A stretch of DNA of 64,000 nt from Siphonodentalium dalli (Eukaryota > Mollusca > Scaphopoda > Gadilida > Siphonodentaliidae): the NCBI GenBank assembly GCA_032622095.1, contig CP136069.1, positions 19,853,326 through 19,917,325 of the forward strand. The letters run 5' to 3'. The notes beneath the pieces were generated by a model, which saw only the letters and a program-made list of their open reading frames with translations, searched no databases and was not told where the DNA came from. Below are positions 23,861 to 36,221 of the stretch, piece by piece. A program made the position numbers and the translations under genes. Numbering within the stretch: position 1 is the first letter of the stretch; each line of letters opens with the position of its first letter.

Positions 23861-24786
23861 TGGTGACTAAATTAAGTCACTTGAACAACTATATCTTCTC
23901 AACTGTCATATTTATATCGGGACGGGAATCATGGCATCCATTTAGTGAGCTAGCAAAAACAAATATATAAAACAATGCAATAACAGAATATTTATCATTT
24001 TATTCAAGAGATACATATATTCTTGCTAAATGAGGGACCATGAACCGTCAGAGGATGGCATGTTTGAATGGCTCATGTATTATAACAGAATGGAATCTGT
24101 GCCATTCAAGATATTTTCCACAAAAAAGATACCATTTATCAAGAGAGATGGAAATGTATAGAATGCCTGTTCAAAAATAGAGACCACAGTTTGCAGTCAA
24201 ATATAGTTTCTTCTGAGATAAAAGAAAACACAGTCAGTAGAACATGACTATTCAGGATCCTCCAACACTGGCATCTGACAAGGGTTCATCTGCCCAATAC
24301 ACAGAATGTATTTATTTTTATTTATAGAACAGACTCATAGCCTAACATAAAAAACTTAAAGGCACGGGCGGCGTTCGTTGCAGAAATATTCATATTTGTT
24401 CAAATCGCCATCAACAGAAGGAATATTAAAATATATATAGTTTTGTCATATGCCAAACATAATCAGCGCGTAAATAGTATATTGTCGCCAAGACGTACGG
24501 TGGTGTACGCAAATAAGACCCTGCTTACATAACACAGCGCAATTCTATTGGTTAATCACACACAAATTATATAAACGCTCTTTATTATTTCCATATCAGG
24601 AAAACAGTAACAATAACGCTCTTTATGTTTACCATATCCGGATCTAAAAAAAAGCCAGGTAACGTAACGTTTTTTTTGCGTTTGTTTACATAACAAAGGA
24701 AAACATATTGACAATAACATACTGATTGTGCCATATTTATGATTGGTATAAGAACAAAGCCTGTTTATGTTTTACCATTCTTTCAG
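23861..24786. other. No gene recognised
   Basis: AT-rich unique-looking sequence. No domain, hairpin or tandem pattern noticed. Confidence 0.4.
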
Positions 24787-24860
24787 TTTATGGCGGTTTT
24801 TAACGGAGGTGAATATTTTAACTGCATACCCACCGCCAACACCACCCGTACATTTAAAAG
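24787..24860. repeat. Diverged dispersed repeat, copy 2
   Basis: Partner of 7645-7715 in the same orientation (GGCGGTTTTTAACGGAGGTG, then CATACCCACC, then CCGTACATTTAA). Confidence 0.45.
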
Positions 24861-25077
24861 CTCGCCCCGTGTTAGGCACATGATGTAGCTGATATATAGC
24901 CAGAATATCATCGCGAACACAGGAGCAACTGGCGACCTGGACATTTATTTAAAACATCTGTATCTTCATGGAGATATGATAACCAGGTGTCCTCAAAATC
25001 GAAAGTCTAATCCACGAGATAGATTTATACATCTCTATGTAAAACCCTTATTGTCGTCTTTTATTTTTTCCAAACTA

Positions 25078-25646
25078 ATCGGGGGGGGGGTGTCGGAAAA
25101 AATTTGCAGGCACGTATGCTGATTTTTGACTTTCGACCCTTGTTGTGACCCACCCACCCCCGCGTCCAATATTGTTTTCGTTTTCGGAAGTTTTTTCCGA
25201 CCATTTTTGGACACCCACCCCCCTGTTAACACTAAAACAGAGATTTGCGGGGGGAAATTCACTGTAAACAGCTGTATATGAATTTCTGTGCATACTATTA
25301 GTCATGGATGTTAACATTGACATGTAAATAGGAACAAGTCATTTTGGGGTCATTCGGTAAATAAAAAAACCATGACTGCCAGCAGCCATCTTGGATTTCA
25401 AAATTAAATCCATTAGCATGGGCTACAGGCTATACTGTTTTTTCTGATCATCATGAAATTTGTCATTTATGTTAATATTGACATATATATGTGTTTTAAG
25501 CCAAACTCATTGCAAATACAGTCAAAAAGACTTGCAGGAAATATATTTTTGAGTTGCGAAAAAAATTGTTTGTTGGTCCTATCGAACACCCACCCACCCC
25601 GGCATACGTGCCCGGAAAAAAATTGTTTTCCACCCCCCCCCCCCCT
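25078..25646. repeat. Inverted G/C-run bounded segment
   Basis: The left border is a run of ten G followed by TGTCGGAAAAAATTTGCAGG and CACGTATGC. The right border is GCATACGTGCCCGGAAAAAA...CCACC and a run of about fourteen C. The borders are imperfect inverted repeats. The interior has CCACCCACCCC tracts and a CAGCAGCCATCTTGG motif. Possible decayed fold-back. Confidence 0.5.
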
Positions 25647-26689
25647 GAACAATTGTGGTTATTATGTTGATGTCATGGTCATAATAAATATAAAAAACAA
25701 ACAAACAAACGTCAATTCCAACCACGTCGACTGTACGAGTTAAATGATAACATCTGATGTACGCGCAGTTGTAAATAAATAGACACTTTTGTTTTATTGG
25801 TGGAACGAATTCATCGCGATAAACAAAATAACAATCATTCCGACAAGGTGAGCCACTACGTATAATCCATGAATAAGAATGACGTTTTGTGATGCCATTT
25901 GGATATGCAATTTATGAGAATATGTGTAACACTTTGAGCAAGAATAATCTCTATTCCCACAAAATTTCAACAGCACAGGGTTTCACATCACTTAAACCTG
26001 GGCAACGCCGTGTAACACAGTCTCTTTGAAAAGCAGATGAATATACTAACGGGTGTGTACATGTACGTCTCTAGATGTGTCCATTATATTTCATTTCTAC
26101 GAATACGCAGCATTCCCAACATTACGTAATAAACCGTTTCCAAATATGGAGTGCATTCCTGGCGTAGTAAATGTTTGTGAGAATCGTAGTATTTAGAAAC
26201 AATTATAAATACAACAAGATGTGAAAGAATAATCAGTCAAGAATATAGTTGACCGATAAAAACTGTAAGATGGTGTCCCCTATATTTGGATGAGTAAAAT
26301 GAATTATGGATATACAAACCAATGAAGTCTGCGCCACTCTCCAATGTATATACAAGAAAACCATAGTCAGAAATGGTAACGCCACCAAGATTATAGTATT
26401 ACATATAAATAGAAATTATAAAAAATACATAAAATATTTAGATACCAATTGCGTTTTAACAAGTAATCCTTCAAATTATTACTAACAGAGCAAGTAAACG
26501 ACTGTGGAGTCACTCAACAGACTATAAAGACTTGGACTTAGTATACTGTAAATACTAAAATTTAAATGAAATAATTAAAAGATAAAATTTAGCAAGTAGT
26601 AAAAGTAAATTTTCTCATTTAATTTTTTTTTTGGTTAAATAAAGCAATAATTTAAATGTAACATTTGGTTTAAAAAAAATGATTGACCG
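25647..26689. other. No gene recognised
   Basis: AT-rich. A short AAACAAACAAAC run is near 25696. The antisense frame at 25794-25976 has no motif. Confidence 0.4.
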
Positions 26690-26960
26690 TGGCTCTTCCA
26701 ATAATTGCGCGACTGACCTGGTCAATTGTTCTTAAGAAGTTGTTTTGAGAATTACTATGGAGGGAAATAGTTATGGCTGTGGCTTCGCAAGTAATTAACT
26801 TTGTGACGTGATGTTAACAAATCTGAACTCCAGTAAACCAAGGACGCTCCATGCCAAATATAAGGTAAATTAATAATTCTTTAGAAGTTGTTTTAAGATT
26901 TACTATGGAGGGAAAGAATTGTGGTGCTGGCTTCGCAACTATTTGACCTAATTGTAACAA
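26690..26960. repeat. Diverged ~147-bp tandem pair
   Basis: AAGAAGTTGTTTTGAGA.TTACTATGGAGGGAAA at 26733 recurs at 26880 with small changes. Both are followed by a GGCTTCGCAA block. A partial third unit precedes at ~26690. Confidence 0.6.
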
Positions 26961-27380
26961 ATATAAATATTAGTCACTCAGGCAATAGATGTATCTATTC
27001 TGTATATTAAATTATTGGGTCTTACGTGTCTTGAGATGTCTAAATAGTTTTCGATGGACAGATCGCACAAGGGACCCACGCCAATCTTCTCTGTTGGTAT
27101 TCCAATTGTTGGCTTATTAAATATGCACATATGCTTAAGATACAGTCGCGCGCGAAGAACGCTCCCGTAAGTCGGGTTTTGGATCCCAGTTAATGAAAAT
27201 ATCATTGATATAACCGGTTTCCCCAATAAACATCCATATATTCAATATACATGTTTTGGAGCAGTATTAGGCAGTCCATATTGGACGCCATCATGTAATT
27301 TATTTTGTTTTAATTTTCACACATATTTATTAGTTATGTGGATGGAGTTCTCATTAAACCTCACATCCTTATATATATTG
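26961..27380. other. No gene recognised
   Basis: No feature seen except CCATATTGGACGCCATCATG near 27277, related to the ATGGCGTCCAACATGG motif of the large inverted arms. Confidence 0.4.
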
Positions 27381-27866
27381 GTTACAGTAATGCCCGAAGT
27401 AATTGACCACTTAACCACATCAGAATTATTGGTTATTTTTCAGGATTTAAAATCCTGAAAAATTACCAATAATTCTGCTGTGGTTAAGTGGTCAATTACT
27501 TTGAACATTACTGTATGAGGATTGAGTTATCATTAAACCTCAAATCCTTATATTGGTTACAGTAATGCCCAAAGTAATTGACCACTTAACCACAGCAGAA
27601 TTATGGGTATTTTTTCAGCATTTAAAATCCTGATAAATTACCCATTATTCTGTTGTGCTTAAGTGGTCAATTACTTTGAACATTACTGTATGAGGATTGA
27701 GTTATCATTAAACCTCAAATCCTTATATTGGTTACAGTAATGCCCAAAGTAATTGACCACTTAACCACAGCATAATTATGGGTAATTTTTCAGGATTTAA
27801 AATCATGAAAAAATACCCATAATTTTGCTGTGGTTAAGTGATCAATTACTTTGGACATTACTGTAT
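27381..27866. mobile_element. Three tandem copies of a TA-CAGT hairpin element
   Basis: Hairpins at 27384-27514, 27559-27689 and 27734-27864, period 175 bp. Each begins TA-CAGTAATGCCCRAAGTAAT and ends with the complement ACATTACTG-TA, with ~60-bp arms that include TGACCACTTAACCACA. TA borders and a CAGT tip fit a Tc1/mariner-type non-autonomous element. The ~44-bp spacers (AACCTCAAATCCTTATATTGG) are also copied. The array therefore arose by tandem duplication of an inserted element, not by three separate insertions. Confidence 0.9.
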
Positions 27867-28975
27867 GTAGATGGAGTTAAACCTCACAACAGTGTGTTGG
27901 GGATTTGGACCTTGACTTGGGACCTTTGGTTTTTAACGCAACAAATGCGCGTACACCTTATACACAAATTTCTTATGTAACCAGAGTTTTTCTTGGATAA
28001 GATGAGTTTGAAGCATGCTTACATTTCAAAATGTTGTCAGTTTTGTATTCTCTGCAGCGGAACTCGACACATTGAAGCAAAAGTTACAAGAGATAAAATG
28101 TGTACGTAACGAGACTATAATACAAATGAAAAAATTAATTCAGGGAGGGGTGGGCGATACAGGGAACTAAGGGTTGAACCGATATAAATGTATAGAGCGA
28201 TAATGACCAATGTAGACATATTATGCATCTCAACTCTCCTGAACATTGCAACAAGGCTATAAAATAGGGGGTGTCAGAATCTTAGTCATCTCTATATAGT
28301 GCCAGAATAGTCATTTATGGACTTCTATAAGATGTTGTGTTGGTACGTTATATGGACTCGGAGAAAAAGGGGTTCGTACCGATGAACTGACATAAATTAG
28401 TGGAGCGATGTTGCCATGTAATGTATCGCGACTGTACTAAAGCAGCAATGACATAAAATGGGGGGGGGGTATGAAATTATCTCTATCTCTATAGATGGCA
28501 CCAGGATTATATAGAAAGAAATAGCAATTGATATACGTGTACGTTATACTATAGTAATACCATAGACATATAAGTACAAGTTTCACGCGATAAAATATTA
28601 AGTAACGTGACTATAGCGATGAAAAAATTAAATAAATTGGACTGGGATTAGAGGTTGGGTTTGTTATATGTGGATAATTGGATATGGAATTCATACAGAT
28701 GAAACGATACAAATTAGTAGAGCGATAAAGACCAATGTTGACACTTAGTCAGGCTACGCGGGAGAAAATAGGGGTTGATACGATAGGCCGAAATAAATTT
28801 GTCGGGTGATAATGACCAATGTTGACGTATAAAGTAACGCGACTGTACTGTCGCACAATTATCAGATATAACGGTCAAATGTGGACTCTGTGCTCAATAT
28901 GGAACAGCTCAGAAAACATTTGCAGGGCCCTAAAATTTATTTAACAAGGCAATTGGCATCTGCCACATACAAACC
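27867..28975. repeat. Diverged repeats, no gene recognised
   Basis: Blocks such as GATAAAATRT..AGTAACG, ATGAAAAAATTAA, TAGAGCGATAA.GACCAATGT and GTTGACR recur about every 150-500 bp with heavy divergence. A G9 run lies at ~28463. No coding signal. Confidence 0.45.
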
Positions 28976-29306
28976 GATTTATGTCGATAAATCTCTTATT
29001 TTCCAAATTTTTAGCTCACACTTGGTGTATGTGCGTGGGATACTTATATATTCCTAAAATGACAGGGTACAGCACGTAATTATTTTTTATATCGAAGAAA
29101 TGATTTTTTTTCGATGATAAAATTTAACACAGGATTTCCAATTAAAATCGATTTATGTCTATAAAACTGTCATTTTTCAAAATTTTGAGCTGAAATTTGG
29201 TGTGTATGTGTGTAATACTTATATATTCTTAATATGACAGAGTTCAGCGCGTAATTATGTTTTAGATGGAAGAAATTGAATTTTTTTTCGATAATAAATT
29301 TACACT
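28976..29306. repeat. ~173-bp tandem pair
   Basis: CGATTTATGTCGATAAA at 28976 and CGATTTATGTCTATAAA at 29149 start two units. They share GGTGT.TGTG.GTG..ATACTTATATATTC, CAGCRCGTAATTAT and a TTTTTTTTCGAT run. Confidence 0.75.
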
Positions 29307-29575
29307 ACAGCGTGGACCGTGGACTGGTCATCGAGTAGACGCATTTTTGTAAACAGGCTTTTGTCAATTGCCATTTTGGCGAAACTAAACCCTTTTCGAC
29401 CGTGACAGCAGATCTGAATAGTAGCTAAGATGTATTTAGATAGAATTATCAAAAGAATTTGACCAATTCGGGTGCATTTTAAGAGAATCGAGTGGAGAAA
29501 TCTTGGTGATAATTCCAGAAAATAAAGATGGCGGAGAATCACAATTAAACTACCCACAATTCACTTCACTACACC

Positions 29576-30045
29576 AGGGGTTCCCAATGGGTTACACATT
29601 ATTTTCAGTCTATCAAATTATTTATATTTTCAACAACAAGTGACTTTAAGTTTACAATTTCAGCCTGTCCTGACTCTATCGATACGATTTATCACATTTT
29701 CAAAAACATATTATGCACCGGTGACGTTAACTTTACAATTTAAGCATCTACGTGATTCTATCGGTACGATTGAGTAAGGTACAAATAAAAATATCCAAGA
29801 ATACAACAGGGGCACCCAATGGGTGATATATTATTTTCAGGCTATCAGATTATTTATATTTTCAACAACATATTATTACACCGGTGACTTTAAGTTCACA
29901 ATTTCAGCCTGTCCTGACCCTATGGATACGATTTATCATATTTTCAAAAACATATTATACACCGGTGCCGTTAACTTTACAATTTCAGCATATACGTGAT
30001 TCTATTGGTACGATTGAGTAAGGTGAAAAAAAATATATCCAAGAA
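29576..30045. repeat. ~231-bp tandem pair with internal half-units
   Basis: Two units begin at CAGGGGTTCCCAATGGG (29576) and CAGGGGCACCCAATGGG (29807). Each unit holds two half-units built on ACATATTAT.CACCGGTGAC and GTTAACTTTACAATTT. The last bases of each are AATATATCCAAGAATACA. Confidence 0.8.
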
Positions 30046-30587
30046 TACATTCGTCCAGTCCACCACACATTATCAAAATCACCTAAACTAGATACACCAC
30101 CATGTGGCGTAATAATGTAGGGAATCCCTTCAATACAGAACCTAACTTTAATAGAGAGTTCTAGAGACGTACATCCGATATAGGATTTTCGTCGGCTTTT
30201 CAAAGAGACTGCGGGTAACCCTGTTAGTATAAAAATAAATGCAGAAAAAAATATTTCCCAGGGACAAAAGCTCTATAGTTGACTCGTCATTCCGACTTAA
30301 AATCAATATTTTATAACACCGAATCCACCCAAAACGTTCAGGGAACTTGAAGAGATAAAACATATTTAACCCTTTCGTTACTAAATATTCAGTTACGAAT
30401 AGTTATTATTTAATTAGGAATTGTTCAGATAATATGTTATTATACGAACCTTTCCCACCAATGAACATGAATCCTGCTGCACTTTCTATTATAATATGTC
30501 GTCTGTGTATATCTGAACATCCCCCAGATGAGTAATAGATCATTCCAAAGTATACTTTTATAACTGAACGGGAGAATCCACAATGAA
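30046..30587. other. No gene recognised
   Basis: Antisense open frames (29985-30363) have no motif. TTTAACCCTTTCGTTACTAA at ~30365 resembles the tip of the TTAACCC elements, but no partner end is visible. Confidence 0.4.
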
Positions 30588-30755
30588 TGTAATTGAAAAC
30601 AGTAATTTAATTACATGTCTATTTATCCAACTAATTAATTACTTTCAATTACTTGTAATTGAGAAATTGCCCAATTACAAATTATTCTCAAGTACTTGAG
30701 AAAAAGTAATTAATTATAGTCAATTACAATTACCAACTACAATTACTTTTGTCAT
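30588..30755. repeat. TAATTAC-rich low-complexity tract
   Basis: Dense repeats of AATTAC and GTAATT in both orientations, able to fold on themselves. It directly precedes the non-LTR remnant. Confidence 0.7.
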
Positions 30756-30773
30756 CTAGAAACCTTCAAGAAA

Positions 30774-31218
30774 TTTTTCTTTCCGAAAACAATCGAAGTT
30801 TGGAACTGCTTGGCAAATGACATCAAAATAAAATCTTACGAGGCTTTCAAATCAACAATTCTCCCCAAGAGAAAAATTTCATCTCATGTATATCTCGGTG
30901 ACCGACAAACAAATATCATACACTGTCGAATTAGAAATAAGTGTAGTAATCTGAATCACGACAAAGTTGAAAACCACATGCCCCATGTGTACTTGTGGAA
31001 GCCCTGTGGAAGATGCAGAACACTTTTTCATGTATTGCACCCTTTATTCACAACAACGCATAAAACTGTCACATGTTATGAGATCCTTTCCCGTCGCGTC
31101 CTATAAAGCGCTTCTAAAATGAGATCTAACTTTAACCGCCAACGAGAATTGCATTCTAACAGATACAGCTTTAAAATTCATAACATCTTCCGGACGATTT
31201 GCGACGTGCAACGAATGA
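30774..31218 (+). pseudogene. Non-LTR retrotransposon C-terminal remnant
   Basis: The first frame (30774 to about 30985) reads FFFPKTIEVWNCLANDIK then SYEAFKSTIL, the usual motif where the RT of many non-LTR elements ends. It is followed by IIHCRIRNKCSNLNHD. After a frameshift the frame from 30988 gives CTCGSPVEDAEHFFMYCTL, a Cys/His-rich tail typical of these elements, then one in-frame stop and a conserved-looking ALKFITSSGRF block ending at 31216. The match is to family patterns I know, not to a search. The RT catalytic core and endonuclease are absent. A decayed 3' piece, not functional. Confidence 0.75.
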
Positions 31219-31677
31219 GCTCCTGTAAACTCACAAAATCGGAACTCTGTACCATAAATGTACTTGCTGTCTCAATACCCTGTTCTATTACTTACTCAAA
31301 CAAACCCTTTCTATTTACCATTTCCCAAACACACCAACTAACGCTTTCCCCACCTTATACATATATATGCTGTCAGTTGTCATACTAGTCATATGTATGT
31401 ACAATTATACTCATTACCCCCATCACACCACCGATTTATAATAGTTAACACCCCATGTAATATCTTATACTCACGCACTCAATAATAAATATATATATTA
31501 TACCCGCCCTACCAAAACCTGATCATCTAAGTTTCACAGAACTTGTCCTCCAAGCCCTTATATGTAATGTATTAGTTATGCATAATACTAATCAAAATAT
31601 GTTTACATAAAACTACTCAACCTCTGAACCCATTTAGTAAATAAAGGCTTAATATATATTTTTAGGAAGACGTTGGG
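31219..31677. other. No gene recognised; 3' flank of LINE remnant
   Basis: AT-rich with a (AT)n stretch at 31489-31500. The end, TTTTTAGGAAGACGTTGGG-ATG, offers a splice-acceptor-like tract before the next exon. Confidence 0.35.
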
Positions 31678-31822
31678 ATGCCTCGTTATACACATGCGAG
31701 GGTGATACTCGTCGCGGTGGTAATCATCGTTGTGTGGGTGGTAGCGTGGGTCTTGGTGTCGACGTTGGGTTACTATGGTTTCTTTAATGACACAGACGAG
31801 ACAAATGGTGAGACACAACAAA
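31678..31822 (+). CDS. Candidate first coding exon: signal-anchor membrane segment
   Basis: ATG at 31678 opens a 50-codon frame. It has a basic N-terminus (R3, H6, R8), a ~28-residue strongly hydrophobic, valine-rich stretch (residues 9-36), then an acidic polar segment starting with an NDT glycosylation-type sequon. The charge pattern fits a type II signal anchor (N-terminus inside). A perfect GTGAGT donor at 31823 interrupts the frame after one base of a codon (phase 1), the phase used by all intact TSP1 exons downstream on this strand. Local GC is higher than in the flanks. I infer that this exon starts a type II membrane protein carrying TSP1 domains. A free 50-residue microprotein is the alternative. 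The splice link is unproven. Confidence 0.45.
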
Positions 31823-32002
31823 GTGAGTAACAAACACGAAGCTCTCTCTCTCTTAAATACGTATATGGCGTGTTCACATGTAGCTACAAGAACATATCTG
31901 CCAGAAAATATCAGGTACAAATGCATGTAGCCTGATATATTATTGCTGCAAAGATTATTTCGCCCAATTTGGGCGGTTCTCTAGTGGTGGTTAATTGTGC
32001 AA

Positions 32003-32140
32003 CGTGTGTGCCAAGGAAAAACAGACGCAGCATTTGTGTAAATGTTAGCCCAAACTACATTTCGGCTACATTTGAAGTAACGACAGTTTTGTTATTTATT
32101 TCGAGGAATAATACCGCATCAGATGAATTCAGCCCAAATA
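32003..32140. repeat. Dispersed ~135-bp repeat, inverted partner of 11.8 kb
   Basis: Reverse complement of 11782-11912. Lies inside the proposed first intron. A + strand open frame (31969-32160) across it is incidental. Confidence 0.75.
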
Positions 32141-32446
32141 TGTTAACAGTTTTCGTGTAAAACATGTGCAGTCGGTTAGCGTTATTTTGTATTTGTGGAT
32201 GTCCTTTAACATGGCGAAAATAGACTACTGCGCTTGAACGAGCATGTGAATTTGTCTATTTTAATGTATAGCAACTTAATAATCAATAACAGAGGCATTC
32301 TCTGTCAAATACAGTCGCTCTATTTACGATATTAATTGCTGAACTTTCTAAATTAAACTACGCGTAAATGGGTACATACTGTAAATTATAGAAGGTGTCG
32401 GAATCGGCCTAATCGCCCCAGGGCCAACTCGCCCCAGTCAACGTGT

Positions 32447-32920
32447 GCCAATTCGGTACACACTATATAATGTATCCGAGGCCGAGGCCGGCTCGAAATA
32501 AAAGCTGTATACGGGTGTTATATAGCGTTTGGTCCGCTGTTTCTGAATGAATATTATTGAAATTTGGTGTATATGTCCGGGCTGGGAAATGGAATACAAC
32601 AACGTTTGAATTGTTTTTTAATTTACAAATTTGTTGATTTTATTCATTTTTTTCGTTCTGAAACACACTATAAAGTGTATGCGACCGGCTCCAAAATAAA
32701 AGGCGTGAGCGGACTTGGTGTCGCATTATCTTCTTTGTTTATAAATGGACAAGACTTAAATTTAGTACATATGTCCGGGTTATGACATGGACAACATTAA
32801 CGTTTGAATTGTTCTTAAATTCACAAATTTGTTGATTTTATTCAACTTTTCGTTCTTTCATTCTATAAAATGTAAACGGTCGCCCCATTTAAAAGGTTAA
32901 GCGGCTTCTGTGCTTAGTGT
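32447..32920. repeat. ~200-240-bp diverged tandem repeat, about 2.5 units
   Basis: Repeated order of blocks: ACACTATA.A.TGTA, CGGCTC.AAATAAAAG, ATATGTCCGGG.T, AACGTTTGAATTGTT and ACAAATTTGTTGATTTTATTC. The second and third units are clear and the first is partial. Confidence 0.7.
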
Positions 32921-33040
32921 TATAGGTAATCGGATTAACTAATTGACGACTCTAAACTATTGTGTTTTGGGGTATTTGAGCTTTTTTGTGAAATAATAAT
33001 TTAGGACGTGAATACATTTATTTTAAATGATAACTTTATT

Positions 33041-33365
33041 TAATGATAATACACACATAAAATATAATAACGAACATGAGACATACATGATTTATAAACT
33101 GTTAACAAAATATATCACATTCAATACATGACAAAAATGACTCAGTGAAGTTTATAAAGTGAACATAAAAACATTAAGGTAAGAATCTTTTTAAGGAATG
33201 TAACTTGACTTAATGATAATAAACACATAAATTAAAATAACAAACCTGAGACATACATGATTTATAAACTGTTAACAAAAGATATCAAATTCAATACATG
33301 ACAAAAATGACTCAGTGAAGTTTATAAAGTGAACATAAAAATATTAAGGTAAGAATCTTTTTAAG
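33041..33365. repeat. 170-bp tandem duplication
   Basis: TAATGATAATA.ACACATAAA at 33041 and 33211 starts two units, ~95% alike. Both end with ATTAAGGTAAGAATCTTTTT. Confidence 0.9.
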
Positions 33366-34329
33366 CATTACTAAACCCTTTAGCACAGACCACAGTCCAC
33401 TTCACTCTCCGATCATCGCCAAACTTCATATTTATCTTGATATTGATCTATCAGATGAGAGCTATCAAATATTTTTTGAATTTCATAGGAAAAAATGGTC
33501 GCCAGCAGCCATATTGCATTTACGTTATATGTTATCGCGTCATGTCGATATCTAGTATTACTTATAAATTTCACCTTTCCAGATTCATAATTGCTCCAAT
33601 TACTGTAACAGATGGAAGTATCCCCCTCTTCGGATAGAGTGTCACTGAAACTTTATTTTGTCAGATTGTCTGTACAGTCACTGATTGTATGTGACAATAA
33701 TCTGTAATAAGATGTAATTCTAATCCCCCCTAGATCATCATGTGATCGACCATACATCGCGTGTGAGGACCTGTTTGAATTAAAGGGGGTTTTATGAATC
33801 ACTTCTGTCCTCAAGCTAGATTATACTTATGCCATTTAATGGCATGTTTCTAACGTGGAGGGGTAGATATTCTTGAGACCCCACCACTCTTCAATTCACA
33901 CCAAATTCTCAGCTGTCATGTACCCGTGTGTTCGTGGACTGATTACCGATCGATGGCTAGGTTTACTCAGAACGGCATTATTCAGAACGGTATTATTCAG
34001 AACGGTATTCACGCGGTTTTCTCGAAGCAAACAATGTAAAGTCTCTATTGGAGTATTGAACCGATGCATGGCATTCGTCCATTTAAACCCGACTGTTTGA
34101 AATTTTCGTAAGTCCGAGAAAATCTATTTGCACGCCCCTTGGTTTGGATTTTTTAATTAATGGTGAACCGTTTGCAAGCTCTGCTCACGTGCAGTATATT
34201 AGAGGTTTCTGTGGATTTAAAACACGCGTCGTCGGCGTACATGCGCTTTCCATCCAGTTGTCACCAAACTACATATGGATCTTCGGGGTTACCTCTAGAT
34301 GGGAGCCTCCCTTTTTAAATACTAGTCGT
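33366..34329. other. No gene recognised; 15-bp triple repeat
   Basis: Three units of ATTCAGAACGGTATT occur at 33965-34009 (the first with two changes). Several + strand frames are open but lack motifs. A TCGCCAGCAGCCATATTGC motif is near 33499. Confidence 0.5.
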
Positions 34330-35790
34330 AATGACTCGCTGTTACGTGAGCCGGGTTGTCTCAGCTAATCGAGTTGTCCCCGCAAGGCGGGTCGGGGCAA
34401 TTCTGATGCCGAGGGGCCCGGCTCATGTTACAGCACACCATATTTTCAATGAGCAAGCACATTAGACCGGGCCTCCCGGCAAACCGAGTTGTCTCGGCTA
34501 GCCGAGTTGTCCCGGCTCATGTAACAAGCCCCCTAGTCACAACAAATGTGTTACGTTCATGCAAGGTTTTCATCCCGGCTAGCCTGGATGGCTCGTTGTT
34601 GTATTGGCCGAGTTGTTCCAGCTGACCGAGTTGTCCCGTCTAGGCGGGACGGGTTATCCCAGCTTGTAAATTTGGCGCGGCACACCAGCATTGTAGTAAG
34701 AACGCACATGAGGCCGGGGCGCCCGGCTAGCCGAGTTGTCCAGGCTCAAGTAACAAGCTCCTTAGACGAGTCATGTTACCTTTGCGTTTATCATCCATTT
34801 GGTCGGGCTGTTACATGAGCCCCGATTACATAAGTTTGCTCCTCATGCGTGTTGGGCGTCTATATAGAGCATCAACGGTAGATTTCCATGGATTTACGTT
34901 GTCATTCTTCGGGATTTTTAGTTCTTATATCGAATTATTCCTTGAATATAGACATAGCTTGTCTAACCATGCTGTTTAGTTGAACGGCCTTTACTATATT
35001 GCATACTCCACGTTGTATCTTCGCAACTACATAATTTCCCATTTTTAAAGATGGTGCTGCGATGTGGCCTGGCCGATATGGTTCATACCATAATTGATAC
35101 GCCGTCCAGCGATGGCAAAGCTACTTCGATTCCTGATAACCGCGTATTTGTGATAAACGCAATATCATGACTCGTCTAAGAGGCTTGTTACTTGAGCCGA
35201 CAACTCGGCTAGCCGGGTGCATGCCCCGGTCTCTTGTGTGTTCCCACTAAAATGATGGGGTGCCGCGCCAAATTTACAAACCGGGATAACCCGTCCCGCC
35301 TAGCCGGGACAACTCGGTCCATGCAACAACGTGTCATCCAGGCAGTAGCAGTGAGTATCCGCTGGTTTATTACTTGTGTTTATTAATTTGTTCATGTATT
35401 GTATACCATCTTGTAAATATGTTGACCTTCCTGTGGCTATGTGTCCTATGTATATTAGTTGAGGACAATTATTTATTTGTGGAGAACAATTAAAGATATA
35501 TATATATATTATACAAAATTGGGATGGGATATTGTCAAGGATACACTTTTTCGACGTAACAGAGATGAAAACCATGCAGGAACGTAACACGATTTGTTGT
35601 AACTAAGGGGCTTGTTACATGAGCTTCAAGTGCATACTCATTGAAAATATGGTGTGCTGTTATACATGACCGGGACAACTCGGTTGGCCGAGACAACTTG
35701 GCTCACATAATAGCGAGTCATCCCGGCTAGCCGGGATGAAAGTCCAGAACGTAACACGATTCGTTGTGACTATACACGACATTAGCCAAT
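34330..35790. mobile_element. Large GC-rich fold-back region
   Basis: The left part (34330-34790) and right part (35165-35790) are imperfect inverted repeats. Shared blocks include CGGCTAGCCGAGTTGTC, AGGCGGGACGGGTTATCCC, TGTAAATTTGGCGCGGCAC, CTTAGACGAGTCATG and CACACCATATTTTCAATGAG. CGAGTTGTC and its complement occur more than ten times. Each arm is itself built of short palindromes such as CGGCTAGCCG. The ~370-bp centre is AT-rich with no ORF of note. It lies in the proposed intron before the first TSP1 exon. Confidence 0.82.
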
Positions 35791-36221
35791 ATAATGCCCG
35801 CGTCATGCATGCAGGTGAGTGAGGTTTAGCCCGACCGAACCGTCACGGCAAACTGAGATTGCCAGCTAGATTTGTGCGTCCAAACCGAGCGCGATCGGCT
35901 CATGTAACAAACCCCAATTTGTCAATATCTATTCATTGTTTCTACGTGTTGTGGAGTGATGTCCCAGTGTAATTACCCCTCTCCATCAGTGGTCTTTTCT
36001 CCACCGATAATACTGACAACATCGTAATATGGCCTATATTATATCACAAGCAGGCCTGCAATGTGACACACATACCATTATACCGCGGGACATATTGTAT
36101 GAATTTGTCTTTCATCTTCTGAACAACGGATTGCTCGGGTCGTATGGTTCGTGCCCCGCGAGTCTATCTTATCACAAAGTAGCCTCCAATTTAGAACTAA
36201 GTAATTTTATGTTGCATGTAG
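35791..36221. other. Intron-like sequence
   Basis: Starts with a diverged fragment of the fold-back (CGGCTCATGTAACAA near 35898). It ends GTTGCATGTAG before the TSP1 exon. The open frame running into that exon from 36029 is intronic read-through. Confidence 0.45.

Noticed and set aside
36029-36221. Upstream extension of the TSP1 frame at 36222 as coding
   Set aside because: The extension has no signal peptide or domain, and an acceptor AG sits exactly at the TSP1 boundary used by the other exons. It is read-through of an intron.
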